In this document: in pieces, positions 1-7,952 of the stretch
Position numbering within the stretch: the stretch's first letter is position 1
Layout: every line of letters begins with the position of its first letter
Source: RGIG2206 sp045648425
GTDB taxonomy: Bacteria > Bacillota > Clostridia > Oscillospirales > Acutalibacteraceae
Assembly: GCA_045648425.1 (NCBI GenBank)
Contig: JAZRNV010000138.1
Location: 1-14,834, forward strand
Direction: 5' to 3'
Length of the DNA: 14,834 nt
Program-made: the position numbers and the translations under genes
The notes under the pieces: generated by a model
Told to the model about the DNA's origin: nothing
Seen by the model: the letters and a program-made list of their open reading frames with translations, nothing else
The model's database searches: none

Positions 1-651
1 GTGGTGATGGTGGTGGTGTGCCTCCTCTTCAAGATGATGAAGCTCCTCCTCAAGGGTATGCTTATCCTCCATCGCTGATAAAATCACCGAGCCGTCAAGC
101 TGACCCCACGGTGTAGTAACAACGGTTGCGGTAGCATTGTGCTGACGCAAAAGCTCAACAGCGGCAGCCAGTTTGCTCTCATCCATACCGTCGGTGTGGC
201 TGAGAATAATAGTGCCTGCGTGCTCAACCTGATTGTTGAAAAACTCACCGAAGTTTTTCATATACATACGGCATTTGCCTGCATCAACAACGGTAGTAAA
301 GGAGTTAAGAGAGACATCCTCTCTGTCAAGACCGCTCACAGCGCGGATAACATCACTCAGCTTGCCTACGCCCGAGGGCTCAATTATAACGCGGTCGGGA
401 GCATACTCATCCAGCACCTTGCCAAGGGCCTCGGCAAAGTCACCCACAAGAGAGCAGCAGATGCATCCCGAATTCATTTCGGTTACTTCAATGCCGGCAT
501 CCTGCATAAAGCCGCCGTCGATACCGATTTCACCGAATTCGTTTTCGATAAGCACCAGCTTTTCGCCTGCGTAGGCCTCTTTAATCAGTTTTTTGATGAG
601 GGTGGTTTTTCCTGCCCCCAAAAAGCCCGAAAATATATCAATTTTAGTCAT
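1..651 (-). CDS. G3E (COG0523/CobW-like) P-loop GTPase, partial, His-rich tail cut by window edge
   Basis: I translated this frame by hand; it stays open to base 1, so the C-terminus is missing (217 codons visible). Residues 9-17 are GFLGAGKTT, the Walker A/G1 loop. ENEFGE lies near residues 37-42, and C63-I-C-C66 is the family CxCC metal site. IEPSG follows, and LSHTD sits where the guanine-specificity motif is expected. The last visible residues are a Glu/His segment ending in six consecutive His, typical of COG0523 metallochaperones that insert or traffic Zn, Ni or Co. The substrate metal cannot be told from this. The ATG overlaps the end of aspS by 8 bp, so the two are probably translationally coupled. 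A role in supplying metal is family knowledge; a link to the synthetases upstream is only inference. Confidence 0.9.
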   Translation of the reverse strand, partial: MTKIDIFSGFLGAGKTTLIKKLIKEAYAGEKLVLIENEFGEIGIDGGFMQDAGIEVTEMNSGCICCSLVGDFAEALGKVLDEYAPDRVIIEPSGVGKLSDVIRAVSGLDREDVSLNSFTTVVDAGKCRMYMKNFGEFFNNQVEHAGTIILSHTDGMDESKLAAAVELLRQHNATATVVTTPWGQLDGSVILSAMEDKHTLEEELHHLEEEAHHHHHH

Positions 652-2452
652 TGCTGTCACCCTTCTTCTCAACAAGCGAAATTGCCAAATCCTCAAGCTG
701 CTTGGCATCTACTCGAGCAGGAGCTCCGCTCATCAATTCGCTGGAATTGGCTACCTTGGGGAAGGCGATTACATCGCGGATGGAGTCAAGGCCCAGCATA
801 AGCATAACCAAACGGTCGAGGCCGTAGGCCATACCGCCGTGAGGAGGTGCGCCGTAACGGAAGGCGTCGGTAAGGAAGCCAAAACGCTCGGCAATTTCAT
901 CCTCGGTGAAGCCCAGGGCCTTAAACATACGCTCCTGAACGGCAGGATCGTTGATTCGAATTGAGCCGCCGCCCACCTCGCATCCGTTAAGCACCATATC
1001 GTAGGCCTTGGCGGTAACGGAAGCAGGGTCGCTTTCCAGCATATCAAGACACTCATCCTTGGGAGCGGTGAAGGGATGGTGCTTGGCAACAAAGCGGTCT
1101 TCCTCTTCGCTATACTCAAACTGGGGGAAGTCGGTAACCCAAAGGAAGTTAAACTTGCTTTTATCAATAAGCTCAAGGCGCTCTGCAATCTCGCAACGAA
1201 GGGCGCCCAAAGAACTAAACACAACGTCATTTTTACCGTCGGCTACTACAAGCAGCACATCGTTTTGCTGCAAATCAACGGCGGTATGGATGGCGTTAAC
1301 CTCATCCTCGGTAAGGAATTTCTCAAAGCTGGAGGCAATGCCCTCGGCGGTGTAGCGGGTGAAGGCCAAGCCCTTTGCGCCGTAATCCTTAACAAAATCG
1401 GTCAGCTTGTCGATTACCTTGCGGGTCAGCTTATCGGCAGAATCGGGCACCTTGATGGCACGCACGCTGCCTCCGGCAGCCAAAGCGCCGCCAAACACCT
1501 TAAACTCGCACTTTGCCAAAATGCCGGAAAGGTCAACGAGTTCAAGACCAAAACGGGTGTCGGGCTTGTCAGAGCCAAAGCGGCTCATTGCCTCGCTGTA
1601 AGGCATACGGATAAATGGAGTGGGGATGTCTACGTTCAAAATCTCTTTGAAAACATATTTCATAAAGCCCTCGTTAACAGAGGTGACGTCATCAATGTCA
1701 ACAAAGCTCATCTCAAGGTCAATCTGGGTGAATTCCGGCTGACGGTCAGCACGCAAATCTTCATCGCGGAAGCAACGGGCAATTTGCATATAGCGGTCAA
1801 AGCCCGAGAGCATAAGCAGCTGCTTGTAAAGCTGGGGTGACTGAGGCAGGGCGAAAAAGCTGCCCTGCTTTACGCGAGAGGGCACAAGATAATCACGGGC
1901 GCCCTCGGGGGTGGATTTAATAAGAATAGGAGTTTCAATCTCTAAAAATCCGTTTTTATCGTAATAATCACGGGCGCACTTAACAATTTTGTGGCGGGTG
2001 ATTATGTTGCGCTGCATATCGGCACGGCGCAAATCGAGATAACGGTACTGAAGGCGCAGCTCTTCACGAACGGAAGAATCCTCCAATATCTCAAAGGGAG
2101 TGGTCTCGGCAACGGCAAGCACGCGAAGCTCGGTAACAAAAACCTCCACCTCACCGGTAGGGATGTCTTTGTTTATGCTTTCGCGACGGCGCACATCGCC
2201 CTTGGCCATAACAACATACTCACTTCTCAGCTGAAAGGCCTTTTCAAAAATCTCTCTGTCGGTGTTATCATCAAAAGCCAGCTGAGCTATACCGCTGCGG
2301 TCACGCAAATCGCAAAAAATAAGCTGACCCAGATCGCGCTGGCGCTGAATCCATCCGCAAAGGGTTACGGTGGTGCCGATGTGGTCGGGGCGAAGCTCAC
2401 CGCAATAGATGGTGCGGCGCATATTGCCCATTTTTTCAACTTTAAGTGCCAT
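644..2452 (-). CDS. aspS: Aspartyl-tRNA synthetase
   Basis: Class II synthetase that charges tRNA-Asp in the cytoplasm; 602 aa, the usual length for bacterial AspRS with its GAD insertion. An N-terminal OB-fold anticodon-binding domain starts at MRRTIYCGEL (11-20) and includes CGWIQRQRD. Motif 1 is around FLEIETP (169-175). Motif 2 is RCFRDEDLRADRQPEFTQID (226-245). The GAD domain covers about 290-420. GGGSIRI is at 494-500 and motif 3, GGMAYGLDRL, at 539-548. The start ATG at 2452 is supported by AAAGGAG ten bases upstream and lies 2 bp after the hisS stop; the internal Met8 and Met11 have no better site. It is co-transcribed with hisS and so falls under the T-box leader. Whether it also misacylates tRNA-Asn cannot be judged here; presence of gatCAB elsewhere would bear on that. 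Confidence 0.97.
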   Translation of the reverse strand: MALKVEKMGNMRRTIYCGELRPDHIGTTVTLCGWIQRQRDLGQLIFCDLRDRSGIAQLAFDDNTDREIFEKAFQLRSEYVVMAKGDVRRRESINKDIPTGEVEVFVTELRVLAVAETTPFEILEDSSVREELRLQYRYLDLRRADMQRNIITRHKIVKCARDYYDKNGFLEIETPILIKSTPEGARDYLVPSRVKQGSFFALPQSPQLYKQLLMLSGFDRYMQIARCFRDEDLRADRQPEFTQIDLEMSFVDIDDVTSVNEGFMKYVFKEILNVDIPTPFIRMPYSEAMSRFGSDKPDTRFGLELVDLSGILAKCEFKVFGGALAAGGSVRAIKVPDSADKLTRKVIDKLTDFVKDYGAKGLAFTRYTAEGIASSFEKFLTEDEVNAIHTAVDLQQNDVLLVVADGKNDVVFSSLGALRCEIAERLELIDKSKFNFLWVTDFPQFEYSEEEDRFVAKHHPFTAPKDECLDMLESDPASVTAKAYDMVLNGCEVGGGSIRINDPAVQERMFKALGFTEDEIAERFGFLTDAFRYGAPPHGGMAYGLDRLVMLMLGLDSIRDVIAFPKVANSSELMSGAPARVDAKQLEDLAISLVEKKGDSND

Positions 2453-2454
2453 AA

Positions 2455-3792
2455 TTATTCGTCTCCTTTTACGCCTGCGCCCAGTTTTTGCGCGGCTGCA
2501 TTTATCTGTTCAAGGGCGGCATCTATCATTCCGTCATAGACGGTGCTTATAAGTCCGTCGGGCAGGTCAATCTCTGTCTCGGTGCCGTCATCCATCTTTT
2601 TAAGTCGGGCCTTGCCCTTGTCGATTTCGTCATCGCCAAGCACCAAGGTATAAATTGCGCCGATTTTGTTGGCAAATTTCATCTGTGCCTTAAGTCCTCT
2701 GCCCACAAGGTCGGTTTCAGCCGAAAAGCCCTCGGCTCTTAATAAGCCGCAAAGCTTGAAAGCCATTGCCGATGCACGCTCTCCCATAGGGGCGATGTAG
2801 ACACAGCATTGGCGCGCAGGGGGGAATGGGCAGCCCTGTGCCTCCATAACCATCATAAGGCGCTCAAGGCCGATGGCAAAGCCCAGAGCAGGAGTGTGCT
2901 GACCGCCCACCTGCTCAATAAGACCGTCGTAGCGTCCACCGCCACAAAGGGTAGATTGAGCGCCCAAATCGGTAGAAATAAACTCAAAAACAGTGCGGGT
3001 GTAATAGTCAAGGCCGCGCACGATAGTGGGGTTGACGGTATATGCTATGCCCAGCTCGGTAAGATATGCCTTTACCTTTTCAAAATGGTCGCGGCAATCA
3101 TCGCAAATATAATCAAGCACAGTGGGTGCGTCGGCGGCAATAGCCGAGCAAACGGGAGATTTGCAGTCGAGAATTCGCATGGGATTGCGGTCAAGGCGGC
3201 CGCGGCAGGTCTCGCACAAATCCTCTTGCTTTGATGCAAAATATTCCTTAAGCGCCTTGGTGTACTCGGCGCGGCAGGCAGGGCAACCGATAGAATTAAT
3301 CTCTAACCGCAGATTTTTTATGCCAAGCGCCTCAAAGCCCTTAGCCGCAATGGATATAACCTCTGCATCGGCGGCGGGTATGCCTGCGCCAAAGCACTCT
3401 ACGCCAAACTGGTGAAACTCACGCAATCGGCCTGCCTGGGGCTTTTCGTAGCGATAGCAGGATGTAACGTAGCACACCTTTTGAGGCAGGGCCTCGTTGT
3501 GCAGGCCGTGCTCTAAAAACGCTCTTACCGCACCGGCAGTACCTTCGGGGCGCAAGGATATACTGCGGCCACCGTTATCGTTAAAGGTGTACATCTCTTT
3601 TTGAACAACATCGGTGGTGTCACCAACCGAACGGTTGAACAGCTCGGTATGCTCAAAAACAGGGGTACGCAGCTCTTTAAATCCAAAAAGAGCAGCCGTA
3701 TCCAGCAAGGTGCGTTCAACGTGTTGCCAGCGATAGCTGTCGGCAGGCAAAACATCCTGCGTGCCTTTGATTGCTTGTGTTAAAAGTGCCAT
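2455..3792 (-). CDS. hisS: Histidyl-tRNA synthetase
   Basis: Class II synthetase charging tRNA-His, 445 aa. Residues 8-14 are IKGTQDV, the usual HisRS opening. Motif 2 is YRYEKPQAGRLREFHQFGVE (113-132). The HisRS signatures are LDYYTRTVFEF (261-271) and GGGRYDGL (284-291), and motif 3 is LGFAIGLERL (303-312). The C-terminal anticodon-binding domain runs from about 330. The insertion domain has eight cysteines in four pairs: C170/C173, C193/C196, C210/C215 and C230/C233. Such pairs occur in clostridial HisRS and could bind zinc, which is inference. The start ATG has GTGAGGT seven bases upstream. The 5' leader is a T-box, and aspS follows 2 bp after the stop. Confidence 0.97.
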   Translation of the reverse strand: MALLTQAIKGTQDVLPADSYRWQHVERTLLDTAALFGFKELRTPVFEHTELFNRSVGDTTDVVQKEMYTFNDNGGRSISLRPEGTAGAVRAFLEHGLHNEALPQKVCYVTSCYRYEKPQAGRLREFHQFGVECFGAGIPAADAEVISIAAKGFEALGIKNLRLEINSIGCPACRAEYTKALKEYFASKQEDLCETCRGRLDRNPMRILDCKSPVCSAIAADAPTVLDYICDDCRDHFEKVKAYLTELGIAYTVNPTIVRGLDYYTRTVFEFISTDLGAQSTLCGGGRYDGLIEQVGGQHTPALGFAIGLERLMMVMEAQGCPFPPARQCCVYIAPMGERASAMAFKLCGLLRAEGFSAETDLVGRGLKAQMKFANKIGAIYTLVLGDDEIDKGKARLKKMDDGTETEIDLPDGLISTVYDGMIDAALEQINAAAQKLGAGVKGDE

Positions 3793-3825
3793 ATTTTTAC
3801 CTCACTTTGAGTTATTTTCCTTTTT

Positions 3826-3871
3826 AAATAATAAAAGCCCCGATACAGCCCAAAAATGAACTGTATCAGGG
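3826..3871 (-). terminator. T-box-regulated intrinsic terminator before hisS
   Basis: On the minus strand CCCTGATACAG (3871-3861) pairs with CTGTATCGGGG (3848-3838), an 11-bp stem with one G-U pair and a 12-base loop, followed by CTTTTATTATTT. The first arm overlaps the CCCT needed by the antiterminator, so this is the OFF state of the leader. Confidence 0.9.
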
Positions 3872-4075
3872 ACGGAATAGCTCCGCGGTGCCACCCTGAT
3901 TGACGGCATAAAAGCCGCCCTCTTTCACCCTTGTCGCAGGATGTGTGCGGCGCCATAGGCGCAATGGCTCAAAGATGTCTTGGTCGGCACCGTACACAAA
4001 GCGCTTTCAGTCGCGTCGCTTCATCCCTGTCAGAGTCGTGTTGCCGATTACTCCTTCTTATCACAGCCCTATTGA
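3826..4075 (-). promoter_or_regulatory. T-box leader controlling hisS-aspS
   Basis: The minus strand at 3897-3883 reads AGGGTGGCACCGCGG, the diagnostic T-box, followed by CCGTCCCT, which completes the antiterminator. CCCT is also the base of the terminator arm, so the two folds exclude each other. Stem I spans about 4068-3966: GGCT/AGCC at the base, then AGTA (4052-4049), then TCGGCA (4047-4042) pairing with TGCCGA (3989-3984). Below that, the 3' side of the specifier loop reads AAGACATC: GAC (Asp) at 3979-3977 and CAT (His) at 3977-3975 share one base. Small hairpins between (GCGCC/GGCGC and CGGC/GCCG) fit the stem II/III region. By family knowledge, uncharged tRNA stabilises the antiterminator and allows read-through. 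The leader starts right after the mgsA stop. I find no clear dedicated promoter, so read-through from mgsA is possible. The assignment is firm; the specifier placement is by hand. Confidence 0.93.
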
Positions 4076-4079
4076 TTTA

Positions 4080-4481
4080 TCAGTTGCTCTTCATTATCTC
4101 GCGCCAGTCAAGGTCGCCGCGCTCAAGACCGTGAATAAGCATCTCGGCGGTGGCGATGTTGGTTGCGATGGGAATGGAGTGCACATCGCAAAGGCGCAAC
4201 AAATTAAGCTCGTTTATTTCGTGCTGAACAGATGACATGGGGTCACGGAAGAAAAGAACCATATCAATTTCATCACAGCTGATTCTGGATGCGATTTGCT
4301 CGTCGCCGCCCTGGGAACCGCTCATAAACGTTACAATGTCAAGACCTGTTGCTTCTGCAACCAGCTTGCCTGTGGTGCCTGTGGCGCACAGCTTGTAGCG
4401 GCTTAAAATGCCGCAATAAGCGATACAAAACTGTACCATCAATTCTTTTTTTGCATCATCAGCAATAATCGCTATATTCAT
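4080..4481 (-). CDS. mgsA: Methylglyoxal synthase, with substitutions at two active-site positions
   Basis: Predicted to convert dihydroxyacetone phosphate to methylglyoxal and phosphate, a glycolytic bypass used when phosphate is scarce. It has 133 aa, close to the length of the Bacillus enzyme. ATGTTG at 33-38 is the phosphate-binding loop, and GSQGGDEQ holds the catalytic Asp at D60 (Asp71 of the E. coli enzyme). FFRDP is at 77-81, H87 matches E. coli His98, and IPIATNIATAE is the usual C-terminal block. Two positions differ by manual alignment to remembered sequences: E. coli His19 is D8 here, and Asp101 is N90. K12 (E. coli Lys23) is kept. This may be a lineage variant rather than loss of function. 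The start has GGGAGGG six bases upstream. It follows the MinD-like gene and probably shares its promoter. Confidence 0.9.
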   Translation of the reverse strand: MNIAIIADDAKKELMVQFCIAYCGILSRYKLCATGTTGKLVAEATGLDIVTFMSGSQGGDEQIASRISCDEIDMVLFFRDPMSSVQHEINELNLLRLCDVHSIPIATNIATAEMLIHGLERGDLDWREIMKSN

Positions 4482-4519
4482 TTTCTTCCCTCCCGCCTCA
4501 AAAAGAGGCCTATTTGCAT

Positions 4520-5269
4520 TTAGATTTTTTTAAGCTTCGGCAGACGGATGTTTTTACCGCAAAGTCGGGCAGCTATTCGCCTGAAGGCACGCTTTGCCTT
4601 GCCCCGTCTTACCAGTTTACCCTTAATTGCACCCACAGTTAAGCTGCCGTCATAGGGCACAATGCCAATAAGGCGCAGAGCAGTATCATCTATCATTTTA
4701 TCAATATGGGGAGCCAGGGACTGCCTCATCGCCTTGTAATCATAGCGATTGATTATCATACGTCGGGCAGTAACACCGCCGTCATCAAGCAGTTGGCAGA
4801 CGCTGCGTGCGTCGCGAATGCTGACGGGGTCACTGCTGACCACAACGATGGCGGCATCGGCCGATGCAACAGCGGCCTTAAAGCCGTCGCCCACTCCTGC
4901 TGTTGAGTCAATGATTATGCGGTCGTAGCTCTTGCGCAGGCGATTGGTAAGCTCAACCAGCTCTTGCCCCACCACACCGTGCTCGGCAGGGGCAGGCAGC
5001 AAAAACAGATTAGCGTTGTCGGGTATGCTTTTTATGGCATCGCCAAGGTCACAACGGTTATTGATAACGTCGCCCGTATCAAAAACCACGTCGGCAGCAA
5101 CACCCAGCATCAAATCGAGGCATCTGAGCCCTTCGTCTGCATCTATAAGTAATGTTCTCATTCCTCTTTCGGCAAAGGCATCGCCCAAGCCGCAGGCAAC
5201 GGTGGATTTACCCGCACCGCCCTTTCCGGAGACGATGACATAAACTTTACAAGCAGATCTGTCCGGCAT
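4520..5269 (-). CDS. minD: MinD-like ATPase of the MinD/ParA family
   Basis: 249 aa. The deviant Walker A loop GKGGAGKST is at 15-23, with the signature Lys16 and Lys21. DADEGLRCLDL (43-53) is the MinD version of switch I, IIIDSTAG (118-125) is the Walker B/switch II region, and PVSIRDA and GIVPYDGS also match MinD. The C-terminus is a basic stretch (about 218-243) that could be an amphipathic membrane-binding helix, then a short tail ending KLKKI. MinD normally recruits MinC to the membrane to block FtsZ rings away from midcell; no minC or minE is next to it here. I use the ATG at 5269 because GGAGGAG lies five bases upstream; a TTG at 5287 would read through that site. A strong promoter sits just upstream and mgsA follows 38 bp downstream. 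A different MinD/ParA-like role is possible. Confidence 0.85.
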   Translation of the reverse strand: MPDRSACKVYVIVSGKGGAGKSTVACGLGDAFAERGMRTLLIDADEGLRCLDLMLGVAADVVFDTGDVINNRCDLGDAIKSIPDNANLFLLPAPAEHGVVGQELVELTNRLRKSYDRIIIDSTAGVGDGFKAAVASADAAIVVVSSDPVSIRDARSVCQLLDDGGVTARRMIINRYDYKAMRQSLAPHIDKMIDDTALRLIGIVPYDGSLTVGAIKGKLVRRGKAKRAFRRIAARLCGKNIRLPKLKKI

Positions 5270-5299
5270 ATCGGCTCCTCCTGTCAATACTACTTACTT

Positions 5300-5328
5300 A
5301 TACTATCACAAAACCTGTGGATTGTCAA
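5300..5328 (-). promoter_or_regulatory. Strong sigma-A promoter for minD-mgsA
   Basis: The minus strand has TTGACA at 5328-5323, a 17-base spacer, and TAGTAT at 5305-5300. The -35 box is a perfect consensus. It begins 5 bases after the mrdA stop codon, with transcription expected to start near 5293 and the ATG at 5269. I see no terminator between mrdA and this promoter, so read-through from the mre operon could add to it. Confidence 0.8.
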
Positions 5329-5333
5329 AGATT

Positions 5334-7364
5334 TTATGGTATCAATTTGTCGGTTGTCTGTGTTGTGTAAATATCCTCTGAATTAAAGAAGTATGCATCA
5401 AATATCTCTTTGGCAACGGGAGCCACCGATGAGCCGTGACCGCCGTTTTCAATAACAATAGACACCGAAATCTCGGGGTTGGTATAAGGAGCAAAGGCAA
5501 TAAACATCGCATTGGTCTTGCCCGGAGCATCAGCAGTACCCGTTTTGCCGCCCACTCGAATGGGGTATGATTTAAAGGTGGCGGCCGCAGTACCGTCCTC
5601 GGTAACCTGAAGCATACCTGTTTTGACGGCCTCAAAGCTATCCGCCGATATTTCAACCTTGCTCAGTATTTCAATAAAGTTGTTTTTTTGCATATCGGTC
5701 ATTGAATAGTTGTAAACCGATTTTATAAAGTGGGCCTTATACCTTGTGCCGCCGTTTGCAATGGTGCCCGTATACATAGACAGCTGCAACGGGGTAAAGG
5801 CGTTGTCAGACTGACCGATGGCCGCCTGAACAGTGTCACCCTGAGTCCAATAGCTGCCTATACTTTCGCGGTACTCTTTGCCTGCCAGAATGCCCGAGGA
5901 TGAGGGTAGCTCTATCTGCGTAGAAACGCCCAGCCCCATCTGGCGGCAGTATTTATTGAGGTCGGTAATGCCTATTCTGTAGCCCAGCTCATAGAAAAAG
6001 AAATTACAACTCTTTGCCAGAGCGGTAGATACATTCAGCGAGCCGTGCCAGCCGAGGCAGGTGGGCTTATAATCTTCAAATCGGTTATAGGTATGGGTGC
6101 ATCTTATAGTATCGTAACGGCTGATTTTATTAAGGTGCAAGCCGATAAGAGCCACCGCCGGCTTAAAGGTAGAGCCGGGGGGATATTGGCCGTTGAGAGC
6201 ACGGTCAAAAAGGGGCTGACCTTGGGCTGACTCAACCGATTTATAGTCATCAAAATAGTCGGTCATACTGTATGAGGGGTAGTTGGCGATTGCCAATACC
6301 TCCCCCGTGTTAACATCGGTAACAACAACCGCACCGCTTGTGGCGGGCTTTTGACCCGGCAACAGCTTGCTGTTAACCTTGGCAATACCTTCTCGCAGGG
6401 CATTTTGTGCCACCTTTTGAAGATTGGCATCAATGGTAAGCTGAACGGTGGAGCCGGGCACTGCCTCTCGCACCAATTCGGTAGACACTACGGTGCCGTC
6501 GGCATTTTGCACCACGGTATAGCGACCGTCAACCCCCTTAAGGTACTCCTCGGCGGCAAGCTCTATGCCTGCTTTACCCACCTTGTCGGAGTAGCGATAC
6601 TCGCCGGTTTCTTTATATTTTTCCCAATCGGCGGCTGACATAAGGCCTGTATAGCCCAAAATGTGAGGAGCCAATTCGGGATCGGTATATTCGCGAAAAT
6701 ATGCCTGCTCAATAAGCACGCCGGGCAATTCAAAATAATACTCCTGCACCGTCTGTGCAACCTTGTCGCCCACATCCTCAGCCAGCACAAAGGGGTTGAC
6801 CGAAGAAAAATCATAGGTCTCCATAGCATAGCGAACGCCCATTATAAGGCGCTGCTCATCCTTGCTTTTTCCCTCAAGGGAGTAGCGCTCAACCATAGCA
6901 TCAAAACAGTTTTGAGCAGTGGCATAGCGAGCAAGCCCCAAGGTGTTTCTGAGGGTGGTGATTTCAGTTTGCTCATCGTCCACAAAGGAATATGGCTCTT
7001 CCTTCTCCATAGGCAGAGCATCGGCCCACTCAAGCTCGTTGTTTTCAAGCAGCTTGGCAAGGCGCAAAATTATGGCGTTGGTTTTGCCCGACGGCAGCGT
7101 CGCATAATCAAAGACTATATTAAATCCGTCGCGGTTATACACCAACACCCTTCCGTATCGGTCGACTATCTCGCCTCTGGCGGCGGCAACGGTGAGCGTG
7201 CGGGCGGAGGCGTTGGCGCCCTGGGCCTGATAATAATCTGCATTTACCAGCTGAAGGTCGGCAAGGCGCACCGAAAAAAGGCACATTACCAACGCAAGTA
7301 CCACAATAAGAGCAGTATATCGCACCCAAAAGGGCTTTTTTTGCTGATAAAAGGTCTGATACAT
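5334..7364 (-). CDS. mrdA: Penicillin-binding protein 2, elongation-specific transpeptidase
   Basis: Class B penicillin-binding protein that cross-links peptidoglycan during side-wall growth; 676 aa. A short cytoplasmic N-terminus is followed by one membrane helix (about 16-34). The dimerisation domain holds the RGEIVDRYGRVL motif (63-74). The transpeptidase domain has STFK (active Ser398, Lys401), SCN (452-454) and KTGT (607-610). I start at ATG 7364, where GGAG lies six bases upstream; the frame extends to a TTG at 7376 but that would overlap the ribosome site. It follows mreD by 15 bp, which marks it as the rod-system PBP2 rather than a sporulation or division paralogue. The long stretch between the N-terminal motif and the transpeptidase domain is usual for Firmicutes PBP2. 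Confidence 0.95.
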   Translation of the reverse strand: MYQTFYQQKKPFWVRYTALIVVLALVMCLFSVRLADLQLVNADYYQAQGANASARTLTVAAARGEIVDRYGRVLVYNRDGFNIVFDYATLPSGKTNAIILRLAKLLENNELEWADALPMEKEEPYSFVDDEQTEITTLRNTLGLARYATAQNCFDAMVERYSLEGKSKDEQRLIMGVRYAMETYDFSSVNPFVLAEDVGDKVAQTVQEYYFELPGVLIEQAYFREYTDPELAPHILGYTGLMSAADWEKYKETGEYRYSDKVGKAGIELAAEEYLKGVDGRYTVVQNADGTVVSTELVREAVPGSTVQLTIDANLQKVAQNALREGIAKVNSKLLPGQKPATSGAVVVTDVNTGEVLAIANYPSYSMTDYFDDYKSVESAQGQPLFDRALNGQYPPGSTFKPAVALIGLHLNKISRYDTIRCTHTYNRFEDYKPTCLGWHGSLNVSTALAKSCNFFFYELGYRIGITDLNKYCRQMGLGVSTQIELPSSSGILAGKEYRESIGSYWTQGDTVQAAIGQSDNAFTPLQLSMYTGTIANGGTRYKAHFIKSVYNYSMTDMQKNNFIEILSKVEISADSFEAVKTGMLQVTEDGTAAATFKSYPIRVGGKTGTADAPGKTNAMFIAFAPYTNPEISVSIVIENGGHGSSVAPVAKEIFDAYFFNSEDIYTTQTTDKLIP

Positions 7365-7379
7365 TTTAAGCTCCAAACT

Positions 7380-7922
7380 TTATTCTAAAAGGTTGCTCTT
7401 TTTGGCAGGCGCCTTAAGAGAGTGTTTGCTTAACAAACTGACAAGGGGCCAGAAAAGAAAAACGTAAAGCCAGGTGTAAAGAGCGCCCGTCAAGCTGAAT
7501 CGCCACAGATAAGTAAAGGCGTAGGGATAACCCCGAGCCACCACGCACACTATCCAATGAATCAAATAGTAGAGCAAGGTAAACAGTCCGCACATTACAG
7601 CCCCTGCAGGCAGACGGCTGTTAAACAAATAGGTTGAAAGCAATGAGCAGGAAAGCGCCATAAGCATCATTGTAAGAGCGTTGAAACCATCGGGAGAGGT
7701 TGAGCAAACGTCGGTCACTATGCCCAGCAAAAGCCCCGATATTATGGCCGCCGTCTCGCCCCCGAAGGCAGAGATGCACAGCATCAGCATAAAGGCAGGG
7801 ATGGGGCGCACGCCGCCAACGGCAAAAAAGATTGGGGTGGAGGATTGCAAAAAATATACAACCGCCAATGAAATACCCAACAAGGTATAGTAAATGTAAT
7901 TGTGTTTTCTTTTAGGTTGCAT
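7380..7922 (-). CDS. mreD: Rod shape-determining protein MreD
   Basis: Small integral membrane protein of the elongation complex that bridges MreC and the cell-wall enzymes; 180 aa. It is very hydrophobic, with about five predicted membrane spans. The sequence STSPDGFNALTMM in the middle resembles the conserved Firmicutes MreD segment. I use ATG 7922, preceded by AGGTGAG at suitable spacing; a GTG at 7931 is possible but lies on top of the ribosome site. Its place between mreC and mrdA is the strongest support, because MreD sequences are weakly conserved. Confidence 0.92.
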   Translation of the reverse strand: MQPKRKHNYIYYTLLGISLAVVYFLQSSTPIFFAVGGVRPIPAFMLMLCISAFGGETAAIISGLLLGIVTDVCSTSPDGFNALTMMLMALSCSLLSTYLFNSRLPAGAVMCGLFTLLYYLIHWIVCVVARGYPYAFTYLWRFSLTGALYTWLYVFLFWPLVSLLSKHSLKAPAKKSNLLE

Positions 7923-7952
7923 TCCTCTCACCTGCCTTTTCTTGTGCTTTGT

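Noticed and set aside
1..30. GGTGGTGATG-type repeat that looks like a microsatellite
   Set aside because: Read on the minus strand it is the His-rich tail of the G3E GTPase, a known family feature.
1076..1840. Long open frame (254 codons) on the plus strand opposite aspS
   Set aside because: It is an antisense shadow of a well-conserved synthetase, without a ribosome site or recognisable protein features. The same holds for other plus-strand frames opposite hisS, mrdA and mreB.
5282..5287. A second TTGACA just upstream of the MinD-like gene
   Set aside because: No -10 box lies 15-19 bases downstream, and the hexamer overlaps the ribosome site region. The TTGACA at 5328-5323 has a proper partner.
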